A stretch of 64,000 bases of DNA from Dermanyssus gallinae (Eukaryota > Arthropoda > Arachnida > Mesostigmata > Dermanyssidae): the NCBI GenBank assembly GCA_003439945.1, contig QVRM01005932.1:1-64000 (forward strand). The letters are read 5' to 3'. A program made the translations under genes and the position numbers. The notes under the pieces were generated by a model. The model worked only from the letters and a program-made list of their open reading frames with translations, did not search any database and had not been told where the DNA came from. Of the stretch, positions 42,773 through 54,120 are shown piece after piece. Position 1 is the stretch's first letter; every line of letters starts with the position of its first letter.

Positions 42773-45218
42773 TCAGCGGTTCTTTAGCAATTCGTCTTTA
42801 GTAATCCGCCTTCGAGCTGCCTTTGCTGACTTGTTGTTGTTGTTGTTGTAGCCATTGTTATTGTTGGTGTTGGTATTGTTGCTCGGATTGTCGTGGAAGA
42901 TGGTGCTGGGGCCATCTATTGGTGTCGCTGCTATTGATGTACTTCTCGTCAATATTGCTGCTACTGTTGTTGTTGTTGTTGTGCTTCTACTTCTTATTCT
43001 TGTTCTTCTTTTTCTTCTTGGTTTTCTTCCGTATTTTTCCTTTGTCATTCGTGTCGCTGTTATTGTGTTCCGTTTTACTGATAGTGTTGTCCATGTTGTT
43101 GTTATTGTTGGCGTTGGCGTTCGCGTCGTTGTTGTTGTTAATGTTGGCGTTGTTGTTGTTGTTAATGTTGGCGTTGTTGTTGTTGTTAATGTTGTTGTTG
43201 TTGGTGTTGTTGGCCTTGTTGTTGTTGGTGTTGTCGTTGCTTCTGTTTGTGTTGTCATTGCTTCTGTTATGCCTACGTTTGTTATAGGTTCTGCTATTTC
43301 TGTTGCTCTGCTTATTGGTATTCTAGCTGGTGTTGTTGTTGTTGCAGTCGTTGTTGCTGCTGCTGTGATTTCTACGTTTGCTATAGGTTCTGCTGTTTCT
43401 GTTATTGATACGAATAAGAGAGGACACCGCTGCGAGCCATATCACTTTGCACGTATGTGTAAATCCAGGACGGCGATCAATATCCTGCAGGATGCGCGTT
43501 GACTTCCCCTTGTCTTGACCAAACACCCATGAATGTTTGCGTTCCGTCAGCAGGCTGGAATCTAGCATGAATTTATCTCTGTTAGCTTGAAGCATTGAAA
43601 CGATGACCAAATGACCACCCATAGCGCAGAATGCATTTGAATTGAATTGAATTGAAACATATTGGTAGTAGTAGTATATTACGTAATGGCGTTAACGTAT
43701 TATAACAGTATTTGTAACAAAATTATGACATTGAGGCCATGCGTGCGAATAAACATTCGTATGTGTGTAAGTGTCGTGAAAAAAAAAGCACAAGTAGTGG
43801 AGTGATGCTGGTGCTGTTGTGCAACGCAACAACACTTGAAAGAACTTTGCAACAAAATAGAGAATATGTATGGGTTTTGTGTATATTCTCTTTAGCTATT
43901 CTTCAGCGTTAAAGAAAAGCGGCTGCTGCTAACGTACCTGTATATGCGAACGCAGAAGATCAAATGGCGTAGTGGCTAGTGCCAATCCGCACAGCAAGTG
44001 CAAGGAGTATGTTTTTTCAGCATATAAACAATATGTGCATAGGCACGCACAATGACAAGTTTGCTAAACATGCGGATAGCCTGGTGTTTTGCTGTTTAGG
44101 TCTATTCCTTTCGGCGACGATATCTTCGGAGATTCATAAAACGTTGAAAAGCGAGTATAAGTTTGTAAGTATGTGCCGTGGTGACAATTTCGTTGCTAGA
44201 GATCTAGGGTTTCATTACCTTTGGTAGGTAATAGTCATGCATTTGTTTGTGGTCTCTATTTACCTATCCTGTTATTTTGTTCCAGTACGCTATAACTGTT
44301 GATCATTGACTAAAGGTCATCCCCCTTCACCCCTCCCCCCATTACGCAAATAGAAGCGCTGTAAAAAGGCAAACAAGCCATCATAATGAGTCTTCGAATT
44401 CAAATCTCTCGACACCTCCCAAGGACAGGAAACGGAAAAAAGACGGCCTTAAAAAATTTAAAACATTTTTTTAAGGCCGTTGTTTAGAGGATAGTCTATA
44501 TTTTTTTATATTTCTAGACTATCCTCCGTCCCCTACGGGCTTGGCACTTAACCTGAGGTGTACCTTCAATGCACCGAGGGCCGGACATGTTAAGATATCT
44601 AGAGTTTCTCCAACAGTCCTTGTGGCAGCATGGCCACTGACTCTCAGCAGCGGTATGGTTTACTATCTATTCGTAATGAGCATCGCTCAAACAAAATTCG
44701 ACCAACAACAGGAATCGAGCCGGGCAATCCTTGTTAGCTGAATTTATGTGGTCGATTGAATGATCGACTAATCGTTCACTTAGCTAAACGTGATTGTGTA
44801 GCATTGATTGACCGACGTTATTGACCCTAGTTAGCTGATAATAAGGTGATATATGGCTCCTCCTGCCGAGGAATGCATAGATACGTAGGCAGGTAGAGAG
44901 AGAGAAAGACGAAAGAGAAGAAGAAGGGAGGGAGGGAGAGAGAGAGAGAGAGGGGGAATTACAATCAAAACGAACTCTAATTTGACGGAACAAAATAAGT
45001 ATTGTGCAGCAACGCAACGCATGTCGCTGTGTCCGCATACCCACGAAGCTATTAGCTTGACTGCTCAGGTCGGAGGCGATGGTGCTGTCGTTGTAGTCGC
45101 ACCGTGACAGGAGCTTATCGGGCGTATGTCGCTTGGTCCGCAGCGCAGTGGGTTGTTCGACGCGCGACGCCTCTTTGCTGGACTTCGAATGAGAGCCGAG
45201 ATGTGATGACGCTGACAT
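42773..45218 (-). pseudogene. Two-exon membrane protein gene, U4 copy, deletion through the helix
   Basis: Exon 1 (45218-45041) is intact. In exon 2 (from ~43618) about 280 bp are deleted at 43411 (gttattgatac joined to gaataagagag), which cuts the membrane helix after WLAAVSSLI and shifts frame. The acceptor TATAG seen in other copies reads TATGG here. The Thr-rich tail (43258-42773) is still open in its own frame to RRITKDELLKNR. Confidence 0.7.
44440..44526. repeat. Twin intronic inverted repeats (U4)
   Basis: ACGGCCTTAA with TTAAGGCCGT (44471-44480) and GAGGATAGTCTA/TAGACTATCCTC (44487-44498, 44515-44526). The loops differ in length and sequence from other units while the arms persist. 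Confidence 0.85.
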
Positions 45219-45966
45219 CGGAATCGGTAGTGGGCGCACGCGGCGGCGGCGGCGGCGACGGCGGAGGCAGCGGCAGCAGCAGCAGCGTCGGCGTCGGCGA
45301 TGTCACACGAGACGAACGAGGGGTCCACGAGGCGGTCCACGAGGGACTGACAACCACAAGGCCGGAAAGGCCAGCGTTCGAAGGCCCGCCTGCCTGGCGT
45401 GACTGGCGCTCGCTAACGTCGTTCGTTCGACGTGCTTTGCGATACGACCTGTCTTGCCCTGCCCAAGCAACCAACCAACCACCTCAGCAGAGTTTACCGT
45501 CTACAGTCTCCAGTCGCTACTGGCTGGCGGCTCTCAATGGCTGCGCCTGCTGCGGCGCTGGATTCAAACACGCACTGCCGCCGCTTCGTTGTTGATATCC
45601 GACCGTGTGCCGTCGTTGCTAGTGCAGCTGTGAATGCACAGAGCCAATGGAAGTAGCAGAAAGATAATAGATCACTTTGTGTGTGTGTTCGTGGGTGTGT
45701 GTTTGTGTGTGTGTGGGCGTGAGTGTGTGTGTGTGTGCGCGAGTATGTGGCCTTATGGCTGTGTAGGCTGACCAAAAACAGCTGGAATCTCCGATCGATG
45801 TCCGATTTATCTCGCCCTCGACCCCGCGCCAAAATCGAACGTGACTGCTCCCCCCTGCTTTTAACAACTCTCCCGCCTCGGGGTTGTACCCACTGTCGTA
45901 GGGGTAGAGCCGCAGTAATGTTGCCGCTTGCTGGCGATCTCTGTTGCTCTTGTGGTTGATTCGATG

Positions 45967-46155
45967 TCACGCCGCAGGCTCGTTCTCTGGCATCGCCAGA
46001 TTTTCCCGTTCCGTTAGTATCTGGCCGAATGTCAACTGCCGAAGACCGGAGATCTCTGCCATGTCCCCTTGCAAGAGCTCCCTACTGAACTTCCTGTTGT
46101 TAAGGAATTGGGAATCGGATATAAAGACTTCAAAAACCTTAGGGAATCTCGTATC
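45967..46155 (-). CDS. Candidate terminal exon, U4 copy
   Basis: 63-codon frame, with the first residues as in U1 (R F P at positions 3-5) and the rest as in U2. Open. Function unknown. Confidence 0.35.
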   Translation of the reverse strand, partial: DTRFPKVFEVFISDSQFLNNRKFSRELLQGDMAEISGLRQLTFGQILTERENLAMPENEPAA

Positions 46156-46693
46156 CTACATCTCTTACACTTGCGTATCGCTGCAGTCACACAGTCGTGG
46201 CGGGCCCTGTCGAGCTTTTTGCCAGCGAGTCTTCTACTCCTGTTCAAGTTCCGTTCATTCCTTCCTTCTGCCACTTTTACGGCGCCTACCGCAAACAGCT
46301 TATTATCCGTAATAGGCAGACCCGTTTGTGTCTATGTGCACGAGGTTCCCACTGTAAGGGACACTCGAATGTCGCCGATGCCACTTCCTTTGCCGGTCGG
46401 CTGAAAATGCTTTGACAGTGTCTGTCAACGCCCCCTGTTCCTTCTAATCCAACTAAATCGAGATGAAAGTCGGAGGCCTTTGTTGTGTCACGCGGAAACA
46501 ACATCCGGCTCCTACTTTTCTGTACCGCAAAAACCAGACTCAGCTTTGTTAATTCAATTTCGCGTGTGCCCCGAAGCACAATCCCGTTCAGATTTGTCGG
46601 TCAGGAATGTATTTTTTAACCGGTTCCATTGCCGGGTAAAGACTATTGTATAGTGTTTATACCATGTTGACTTGTGACTCTCATTAGTTTTAG

Positions 46694-48540
46694 CACTACA
46701 AGCGTGACGCCAAGGCTAATTTTTATAAGACGTGCTTTAGGCAACTCCAGGGTGACACTTCCAATTTTTGGAACTTTATTAATGGTTCGTGTGGCAGAGC
46801 CAGAAAGTCGGTGGAACTTCCCACTACTCTGGAAGCCAGTTCAGGGCTTGCGACTGACCCAACGGATATAGTGACGGAGCTAAATCACCATTTTGCTACG
46901 GTGGGATCCAATACAGTAAAGGCTCTTCAAGTCAAGGAAAACGTTCAGCCAGCTCTGGAGGCCACCTGGTTTAAGAAAGATTTGTCATTCTCTTTTTTGC
47001 CAGTAAGTACGCCGGAGGTACAGAGACGTTTAGAATCTACGAAGGCTTCCTGGGGCTGCAAGAATCCCAGACCGATTGCTAAAGCTGTCCTCCGCCACTC
47101 GTTCTCGTCCATTGGCGCATATTATAAACCGTTCCCTGACTACTGGTGTTGTTCCCGCTAGACTAAAGAAGTCCACAATTATTCCCTTATTTAAAAATAA
47201 GGGCGATTGTAAAAATCCGAATAATTACCGACCAATTTAGTGGATTACCTCTCAAAGCTATTTGAAAAGGTATTTAAGTCCAGGTGCGAAGGGCACCTTA
47301 GTTCGATTGGTTTCTTTTCAAGGAATCTGTTTGGATTTCGTAAGGCACGCTCAACGGAGCTTGCCCTCGCTCATCTATATCAGGAGGTCGCAAAGTCTTT
47401 CCAGGACAACCAACTTTGCCTTGGCGTCATTTTGGATGTTTCTGCCGTCTTTAACTGTGTAAATCATTCGTTGTTCTTACATATGCTCGAAAAACTTGGT
47501 TGTGATAGCACTGCTGTGTCTTGGTTTAGGTCATACCTAGCGGAGAGGCAGCAGGCGGTAAAGGTAGGTTGTTTTGAATCGCCCTTAGAAGAACTAAACA
47601 TCGGGACGCCGCAAAGGTCAATCTTAGGACCGTTTATGTTTATCTTTTTAATCAACTTCATTATTGATGAGATCGCGTCAGAAGGGTCCTGTACGCCCAT
47701 CGTCTATGCTGATGATACGACCTTACTTTTTCGTATTCAATCATCTGCGATACAGGCTGACGTACAGAAGGCTATGCAAGTAGTAGAGTATGCTGTTCTT
47801 GGGTTTGAAAAATTCGGTCTGGTGATAAGTTCAACCAAAACTGGACTCATGTTGTTTCACTCTGTCAAAAGGGCCACGCAGGTTCAAATGCTGAAGCTCA
47901 ATGGAACGGAAGTGACACTTTCCTCTACTATCAAATGTCTGGGCTCAACTTTACATGAGACGCTTAGATGGCATGATCACTTAGACGTTATTACGCCTAA
48001 ATGCTATGCAGTCATTTCATCTATTCGTCGTCTACGAGAACTAGGAGTACCTGTCGAGGCTCTTCTTATGGTGTATAAAATGCTATTAGTGCCAATTTAT
48101 TGTTATGGTATTTCAATTTGAGGATTTCATAATAAAGGTGTAACTCATAGGGCCGAAGTCATTCAGAATGGTGCCCTCAGGGTAGTATTTAACCTGCGCC
48201 GCAGCGATTCGGTTCGCAAGTGTTTTCAAGATTTTAAGCTTTTACCACTTAGGGATATTTACAGGGTAAAAATTGTCATGCTTGCATTTAAGATGTATAG
48301 AAGAATTATTCAGGATGATGCTGTTTTTCCTATAAGAGCTGCTGTTAGACGCACAACTCGACGTGCAACGGAATTTGTGAGGCCAGTAGCTCTAAAGCAG
48401 TCCACTCGTCATACTCTCGCATACACCCTGCCGACTATCTGGACCGAACTCCCAAAGAAATTCGTGTACTTACCTCAGTCAGATTATTTAAACGTAAGGT
48501 GAAAATATGGGTAACGAGTAAAAACTCTAGTCAAAACTAG
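46694..48540 (+). mobile_element. LINE-A (CR1/L2-like), best-preserved copy
   Basis: Non-LTR element without its endonuclease end. The pre-RT region has NFYKTCFRQLQGD, SNFWNFINGS and NHHFATVGS. After a frameshifted stretch equivalent to the NNYRPI block comes a long RT frame, then a TGA, then the C-terminal region to YLPQSDYLN; in another frame the tail reads RLFKRKVKIWV, a usual LINE ending, which shows one more frameshift. The QFGFRK.RSTE..L and LGV.LDVS pattern is typical of the CR1/L2/Jockey group. The 5' boundary is approximate. Confidence 0.85.
47240..48121 (+). pseudogene. LINE-A reverse transcriptase core (293 codons), truncated by TGA
   Basis: Frame motifs in order: LFGFRKARSTELALAHLYQE, LGVILDVSAVFNCVNHSLF, SWFRSYLAERQQAV, GTPQRSILGPFMFIFLINF, IVYADDTTLLFRI (catalytic YADD at 47705-47716), then SSTKTGLMLFHS and the thumb-like region LGSTLHETLRWHDHL. 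It stops at GISI*, after which the same frame runs on to 48502. The start at 47240 is only where the frame reopens. The catalytic Asp pair is present, but the pre-RT part is out of frame, so the enzyme is very unlikely to be functional. Confidence 0.8.
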
Positions 48541-49454
48541 TTATTCGTCAATAGGTTGAAGAAAGCGTGTCATGTATATGAACGGGAGAAGTTTTTAGCA
48601 CCTTCAATTGCTAGTTTCGTATGTTAAAGTATGAAATCGATAATATTGGTGTTAATACATATTTTAAATATTTTTATATACGAGAACTTCAGCATTGTGA
48701 AATTGCTGTTCCGTGAATAAACCTCAAAAATTAATTAATAATTAGATTTGTCTCTACACTATGCAGAGTCATAGCCTACACGTGACAGAATATATAGTAT
48801 TATATATAATTACGGACAGAAATCTTATTTACCTAGAAAACCTAAGAAAGGATAATTATTAATAATTGTTGTAGATCGCCACAGATCGATTAGACGTCAT
48901 AGATAAAAGCCCTCATAAAGCTGGCGTATCAGTTTGTCGAAATGACCCTTTAGTGAGTCCGTATTATATCACATTTCGGACAATATTAATATGGTGGCCA
49001 TTGAAATTCGAATTTAGAGCTAGATGAATGCTAACATTTGTCCTATCATAACAAGACGTGTAGTCGCGTGTCCACTCACTGTGTAAAGGGGCCAAAGAGT
49101 CCCGCTCGGTTTGCAACTGACGTCTCTTCCAAGGCGCTCTTATTTGGGAGCACGTTTATGGTCAAAACCACAATACATACATACATTGACGTAAGCACAC
49201 GTATTGTATATCCTGTTCTGTCGCTCTTGTCGACATTAAATGTCCGTTACCTTGGCATCTCAAGTTTGCGTTGGGTAATATAGCTTTAGTGAATGGCGTT
49301 TTGACGCTGTATACTTTCAATAACTTAAATTAAAAACCACTTCCTTAAAAATCATTTTAATTCTAGGTGCGTAGAAAGTGCCGAAGTATTAACATTATTT
49401 TAATTATAATATAGTGAAAAAATACTTATAAATTTAATCCTTGAACCTAAGAGT

Positions 49455-49568
49455 ATGCACCAAGAATTGAGAGCACTCGGACTAAGTTTGCTTGTGAGTC
49501 TCACACTTGTCGCTGCTGATTGCTGCCGGCGCATGTGCATCATATATTCCCAAAGCCTCCCATATTAA
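49455..49568 (+). CDS. Small secreted cysteine-containing peptide, U4 copy
   Basis: Same 37-codon frame, Y at residue 31. The downstream remnant has its own length change in the A-run. Confidence 0.45.
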   Translation: MHQELRALGLSLLVSLTLVAADCCRRMCIIYSQSLPY

Positions 49569-49987
49569 AACAGGAAAAAATCAGGTGTTGTCTGTTTTTG
49601 GACAGGTATGCACCCGTTGACGACGGTGTGCAACTGCATTTATCCTTCTTCACCAAAAAAAAAAACGTTCAAAGATACAACTATCTCGATACACCGTTTG
49701 TGTTGTACAGGTAAGTTGCCGTTACTTGAGACTTGTTTGAGGAACGCTACCGTTGTCTACTTTCATTGCAACTAGTTTTGCTAGATGTAGAAGGAACCGT
49801 GGCATCATACATTTATAAAAAACCAACAGATACGTAGGCGTAGAGAAGAAGCATGATATGTTTCTCTTCTGCGCATATTCAGACACCTTTTAACCAAAGA
49901 ACAATAGTCATTATAATGATATTGTTTGAAATAGTTAATTAGTTAGTTCATACTCACGTGTACGTTCATATGACGTAGAATGATACC

Positions 49988-50160
49988 CAATAAAGTAACT
50001 AGAACTGCATTAAAAAAAGGGTGGAGTAAAAATAAATAAGGAAAGACAAAAATAAGAACATTAGTAACATTAGCCAGTAAAGTAACTAGAACTGCATTGA
50101 AAAAGGGTGGATTAAAAATAAATAAAGAAAGACAGAAATAAGAACATTAGTAACATTAGC
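49988..50160 (+). repeat. ~87 bp tandem duplication, two copies (U4 end)
   Basis: Starts at 49988 and 50075; the second begins cagtaaag. Confidence 0.8.
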
Positions 50161-50258
50161 CAGTTACATTTGTAGGGCGAGGCTACCTGCGCATGACAGA
50201 GGAAAATAGCAGGTACGTGTGTCTTCCGTTCAGTTGACGCAATACGTGTTAGGACATC

Positions 50259-50503
50259 ATGGCGTTCCCATTGCAAATTTTTTAAGGATTGAGAGGCAGC
50301 GAGGTGTTATTACATTTCAAACCCCGGAAGATATTCAGCCGGCCAATATTTATCGCAGGATAAGGCCGAATACGAAGGTGACTGTGTTTGTCACGGCTGA
50401 ACTCATCGACAAGGTGAACAACCTAATGAGAAGTGATCGGCTTGTCCTAATGCGAGTGTTGACAGTGTGGCGGGGTCATCGGGCCTTATGGCCCGGCCTA
50501 TGA
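50259..50503 (+). pseudogene. Short gene start, U4/U5 junction copy, frameshifted
   Basis: The T-run after codon 6 is two bases longer (aaattttttaagg at 50276-50284), so the ATG frame ends immediately. The remaining codons are open in another frame. Promoter-like elements are unchanged. Confidence 0.5.
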
Positions 50504-51046
50504 CACTTGTAGCAGTTGGGGAGCCTAATCCACTCCTCAGGTCTGCACCACCTCGAGCCCAGCTTGAGGGTCTTGCGGGAGCATATGGCTCTTGCCGCCG
50601 CCGGGGACGCCGTAACCAGTGCGAACCAAACTTCAGCTCTTCCGAACCTTGGCTCGGTAGCTGTGATCTTGGCGCCGGCCGGAAGCTGCAAGGCCTTTTG
50701 CAGTTCCCTTTCGACCTGCTCCCTGTCCAAGAGTGGGTCAATCCCCCACAGGGCGATGGTCTGCCCCTGGTTAAGCTCTCGGCAGTCGGCCTGCATCTTT
50801 GCAGATTCCCGAATGGCCGCCGCCATTTTTTCTCCTGCGCCCTTTTCACTCTCCTCTATTCTAATTATACGACGTAACGCCATTCTCCTTACTTTTAACT
50901 ACCCCCTAGCCGTTATCCCGGCGCCTTCCTGCTGCCTGACTTGTTCTCTGAATTTGCTTTATGGCCCCTATTGTCAAGTGACCTTTGCAAAACACGTGCT
51001 GGGCGTCTGATAGCAGGCCTTTCCCCTCCCTAGGGAACGAGCCCGA
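50481..51046 (-). mobile_element. R1-A 5' fragment with first zinc knuckle, U5 copy
   Basis: Open - frame 50883-50476: RIIRIEESEKGAGEKMAAAI through IALWGIDPLLDREQ to LPNCYKCHRPGHKAR. A short insertion (attatacgacgtaac) near 50870 changes the upstream frame. Confidence 0.8.
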
Positions 51047-52060
51047 CTAAAGCACCCCCATCGCTGCAGTCGCTACTGTTTCTGGAAACGCCTGTATTAG
51101 GGTCGAGACCCCGGAAAGCGAGACACCTTCTGGGCCCGGCGCGTTTCCCTGTTTGAGGCGCGTCGCGGCATCCTGCATCTCATACAAAGTGGGTTCCGAA
51201 TGATCATCTCCCCCCCTGGTAGGGGGCGCAATCAAAGCGTGGGTGATGGGGAAGAGCGTTTCGATGGCATTCCGCGCCTCTTCTGTCGCAGAAAGAGCAT
51301 CTCTGTACCTCTTAAAGCGGGAAAGTCCCTAACCATCTTATAGGGGCGGTCCCAGGGGTCGTCTTTCAGCTTCTTAAGAAAGGTCCACTAGGAGCGTTTC
51401 TTGCACTGGGTACTCGTTCTTAGGGAAGCGGGCCTTCCCTTTGGTCCTATGAGTGCCCTGGGGGACCTCCGAAGCTGTTCAGCTTCCTGGCGTCTGATAG
51501 GCGGATGCAGCGTCGGACGATTTACCATCGCGGCAGTAGTCACGTGGAATTCGATGATAAGGTGATCGCTGAGAGGTTCCTCTTCCTGTAGCAGGAAGAT
51601 GAACGTACCCGTGTTAAGAACAAGGTCCTCGGTCGTCAACAGGTCGAGGACGGCGAGCCTCTTTCGGTAGTTCTGGCAGAGCCCCATGCGCTAACCACCC
51701 CGCTAAAATCACCAGCTATGGCTAGAAGTGGAATATCCATTTAGTTAAAAGAAGAGAACAAGTCGTCTAAAAACTTGAGCGGGTTGTCAAGCAGAGCATT
51801 AGGGCTGCAGTAGCAGAAGTAAAAACGCGCAACGTTCGCTACGTAGATCCAGGTGAAACGATAGCCGTAGCCGTGATCTGAGATACGGAGCTTGTTGCGA
51901 CGTCCCAGTACGATGCCCATTGCCCTGTCGGTGACCACGAGCCGGGCCGGAAGACGGTTTTCCGCCCACCGGACGTTGGGTTCGCTAAGCAGCAGCAGGC
52001 CGGCTTCTGACCTGCTGCTCAATCAATTCGCGCGCGTATTTGTAGTTAAATATGGGATGG
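51047..52060 (-). mobile_element. R1-B ORF2 5' fragment, U5 copy (longest endonuclease frame)
   Basis: - frame 52022-51741 gives the best endonuclease N-terminus: LLLLSEPNVRWAENRLPARL, then GIVLGRRNKLRISDHGYGYR and FYFCYCSPNALLDNPL. The SDHLIIEF part follows in a second frame and is interrupted by a stop at 51388. Variants are U2-type. Confidence 0.82.
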
Positions 52061-53670
52061 AAAATATAAAATCGTTGACTCCTTAGTGTAACGCAGTCGC
52101 AGCCAATACGATAGCTGTGTAAGGCTAATTGTTATTCAATTTACGCATTGCTTTCTTAAAAATTGAGCATAAATCGCTGGTTGCTATTTAGATACTGATT
52201 CGTTACCGTTGAACCGGAGTTGCTTTCCGCAAATTGCGGTATGGAATCATACACCAAATTGCAACGCCGGTAAAATGTGTGGGGTTCATCTAAGGATCGC
52301 TGACCATCGGTAACAAAGTAGCTCTAGAAAAGAAAGTGGCACTGATGAACGTTTGAGCCCTAAATAGAATCCACTAGCTACGATAACTCAGGCCATACGT
52401 ATATTGTGTTGCTGTTGTATACGTTTATTGCGCGCCGCTAATGGAAGATTTAAGTATCGCCCAAAATCGTAGGGTACGTCCGGCAAAAAAACGTAAGAGA
52501 AACCACTCTGGCGATGCAGTGCGATGCATCTGTCACGCACGTGGGACATGCGAGTTAAGAGATACGCCATAGGAGCCCACCCGCTATGGGGGCTGTCTGT
52601 GTGCTACAAGTAAAACGTCTCCCAACAGCAAGATGGAAAAAGTAGAGACACGCGCAATCGAACACAAGCCCCGTTGCCCCGATTTGACACATTGGTTGGA
52701 AAACAACACTTATGGGTTTCGTATCAGCGAAGGCTCAGTTTCATGCATTCATTGAAGTAAACGGATAATATTTATATTCATTACACAAAACGGGTATACG
52801 TACACTCAGTTGACTACAACACGGATGATTTACCAAATTAGATTAGAAAAAGTTGAGTAAAAAATAGGTGACAAACTAATCTCTCCAGAAGTCCTAAGAT
52901 AAACTTAACTACTACTAGTAGGAGTCGCTTCGAAAGGCTATAGATCTGTAAGATTCCCACAATCATCACAGTTGCAGATCTGCGAAACTCGGGTTTTCAC
53001 TGCAACCGCTAGATCAAGCTAGATCAGTTATGACCCTATTACCAACTCGTACGCAAGAGACGAGGCCAGGCCTGTCCAGGCTTTCCACAAATACACATAG
53101 GGCTGTGTCGTTTATTCTGAGATTGAATTAAGCAAAAGTGCGTTCTGCCTGTTTTGTGCGCGATGCTGCCTCGGGCAGCAGGCACTGCGGGAAACAGGTC
53201 GCACTACAGACAGCAAGTAATAGCGCTGCAGCAGTTTGCCCAACAAAGCCACAAGGGCACAAGTTCTTCAAGCGCACAGCTCACCACACCACCGAGGAGG
53301 AGGAAACAGTCGGTAATTCCGCACGCTACAAACAGAAACGGTAGGCAGCCAAAGGCAGCCCTACTATTCGAGTCTTTTTCGGTCTTGACCGGCGCTAGCC
53401 AGCCAGCCATTATTCTCCACTGCCGAGCTCCACTGGGCTGATGACTGAGATAAAAGCCATCGATTAGTCCGGCTACGGCCGCCGGCACCGCAGCCGCGGG
53501 CAACCGAACATGAGTTACCAAAATCATGCGAGGCCGCGCGCGCACCCGGTGAGAGAAATACCACGGAATCTCCGCTAGTGTTGCTTCTGCTGCGGCGGCG
53601 GCGTGTTTAGCGGGCTTTTTCGTGTTTGGCTGTCTATTTTTGCAGCCGACGAAGTGCCGAAATGCCTCAT
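52061..53670. other. AT-rich spacer and GC-rich flank, U5
   Basis: U2-type variants until ~52930, then U3/U4-type. Short - frame 52388-52570. No gene is recognised. Confidence 0.45.
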
Positions 53671-53772
53671 GAAGTTGCGCATGTATCTTCAAGCTCTCGC
53701 TCGAAGTTGCGCATGTATCTTCCCAGCTCTCGAAGTTGCGCATGTATCCTCAGGCTCTCGAAGTTGCGCATG
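53671..53772 (+). repeat. GAAGTTGCGCATG minisatellite, four copies (U5)
   Basis: Same core and linker order as U3. Confidence 0.9.
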
Positions 53773-54120
53773 GGGGTCGTCTTGCCCCACTGCCCGACTG
53801 CGGGCATGTTTTCACTCTCGGCTTTCGTTAGAAAACTGGGTTCAACCCCCCACGTGATGATGTCGTGGTTGTTGACAGCTTGCGCCCCGCTATTGGTGGC
53901 CGCGTTTACGCTTACGGTCGGGTAGGCGACAGAAGCGATACAAACACACACATAGATACACATACAGATCGACATACATATACATACACCCACATACACA
54001 CACATATGTACACCACAAACACAACCGCCGTTGTGAGTTCATGGTCCTCGTCGTCGTCGTTGTCGTCGTCGTCTACGAGGTGCAATCCATCGGCTCCGTT
54101 CTCTGCCGGTGCGCTTTTAG

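Larger units (their letters stand above)
39109..50480 (+). repeat. Array unit U4 (11,372 bp)
   Basis: Complete unit. It carries the best-preserved LINE-A, but its membrane gene is destroyed by a deletion. The R1-A and R1-B variants are close to U1. Confidence 0.95.
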
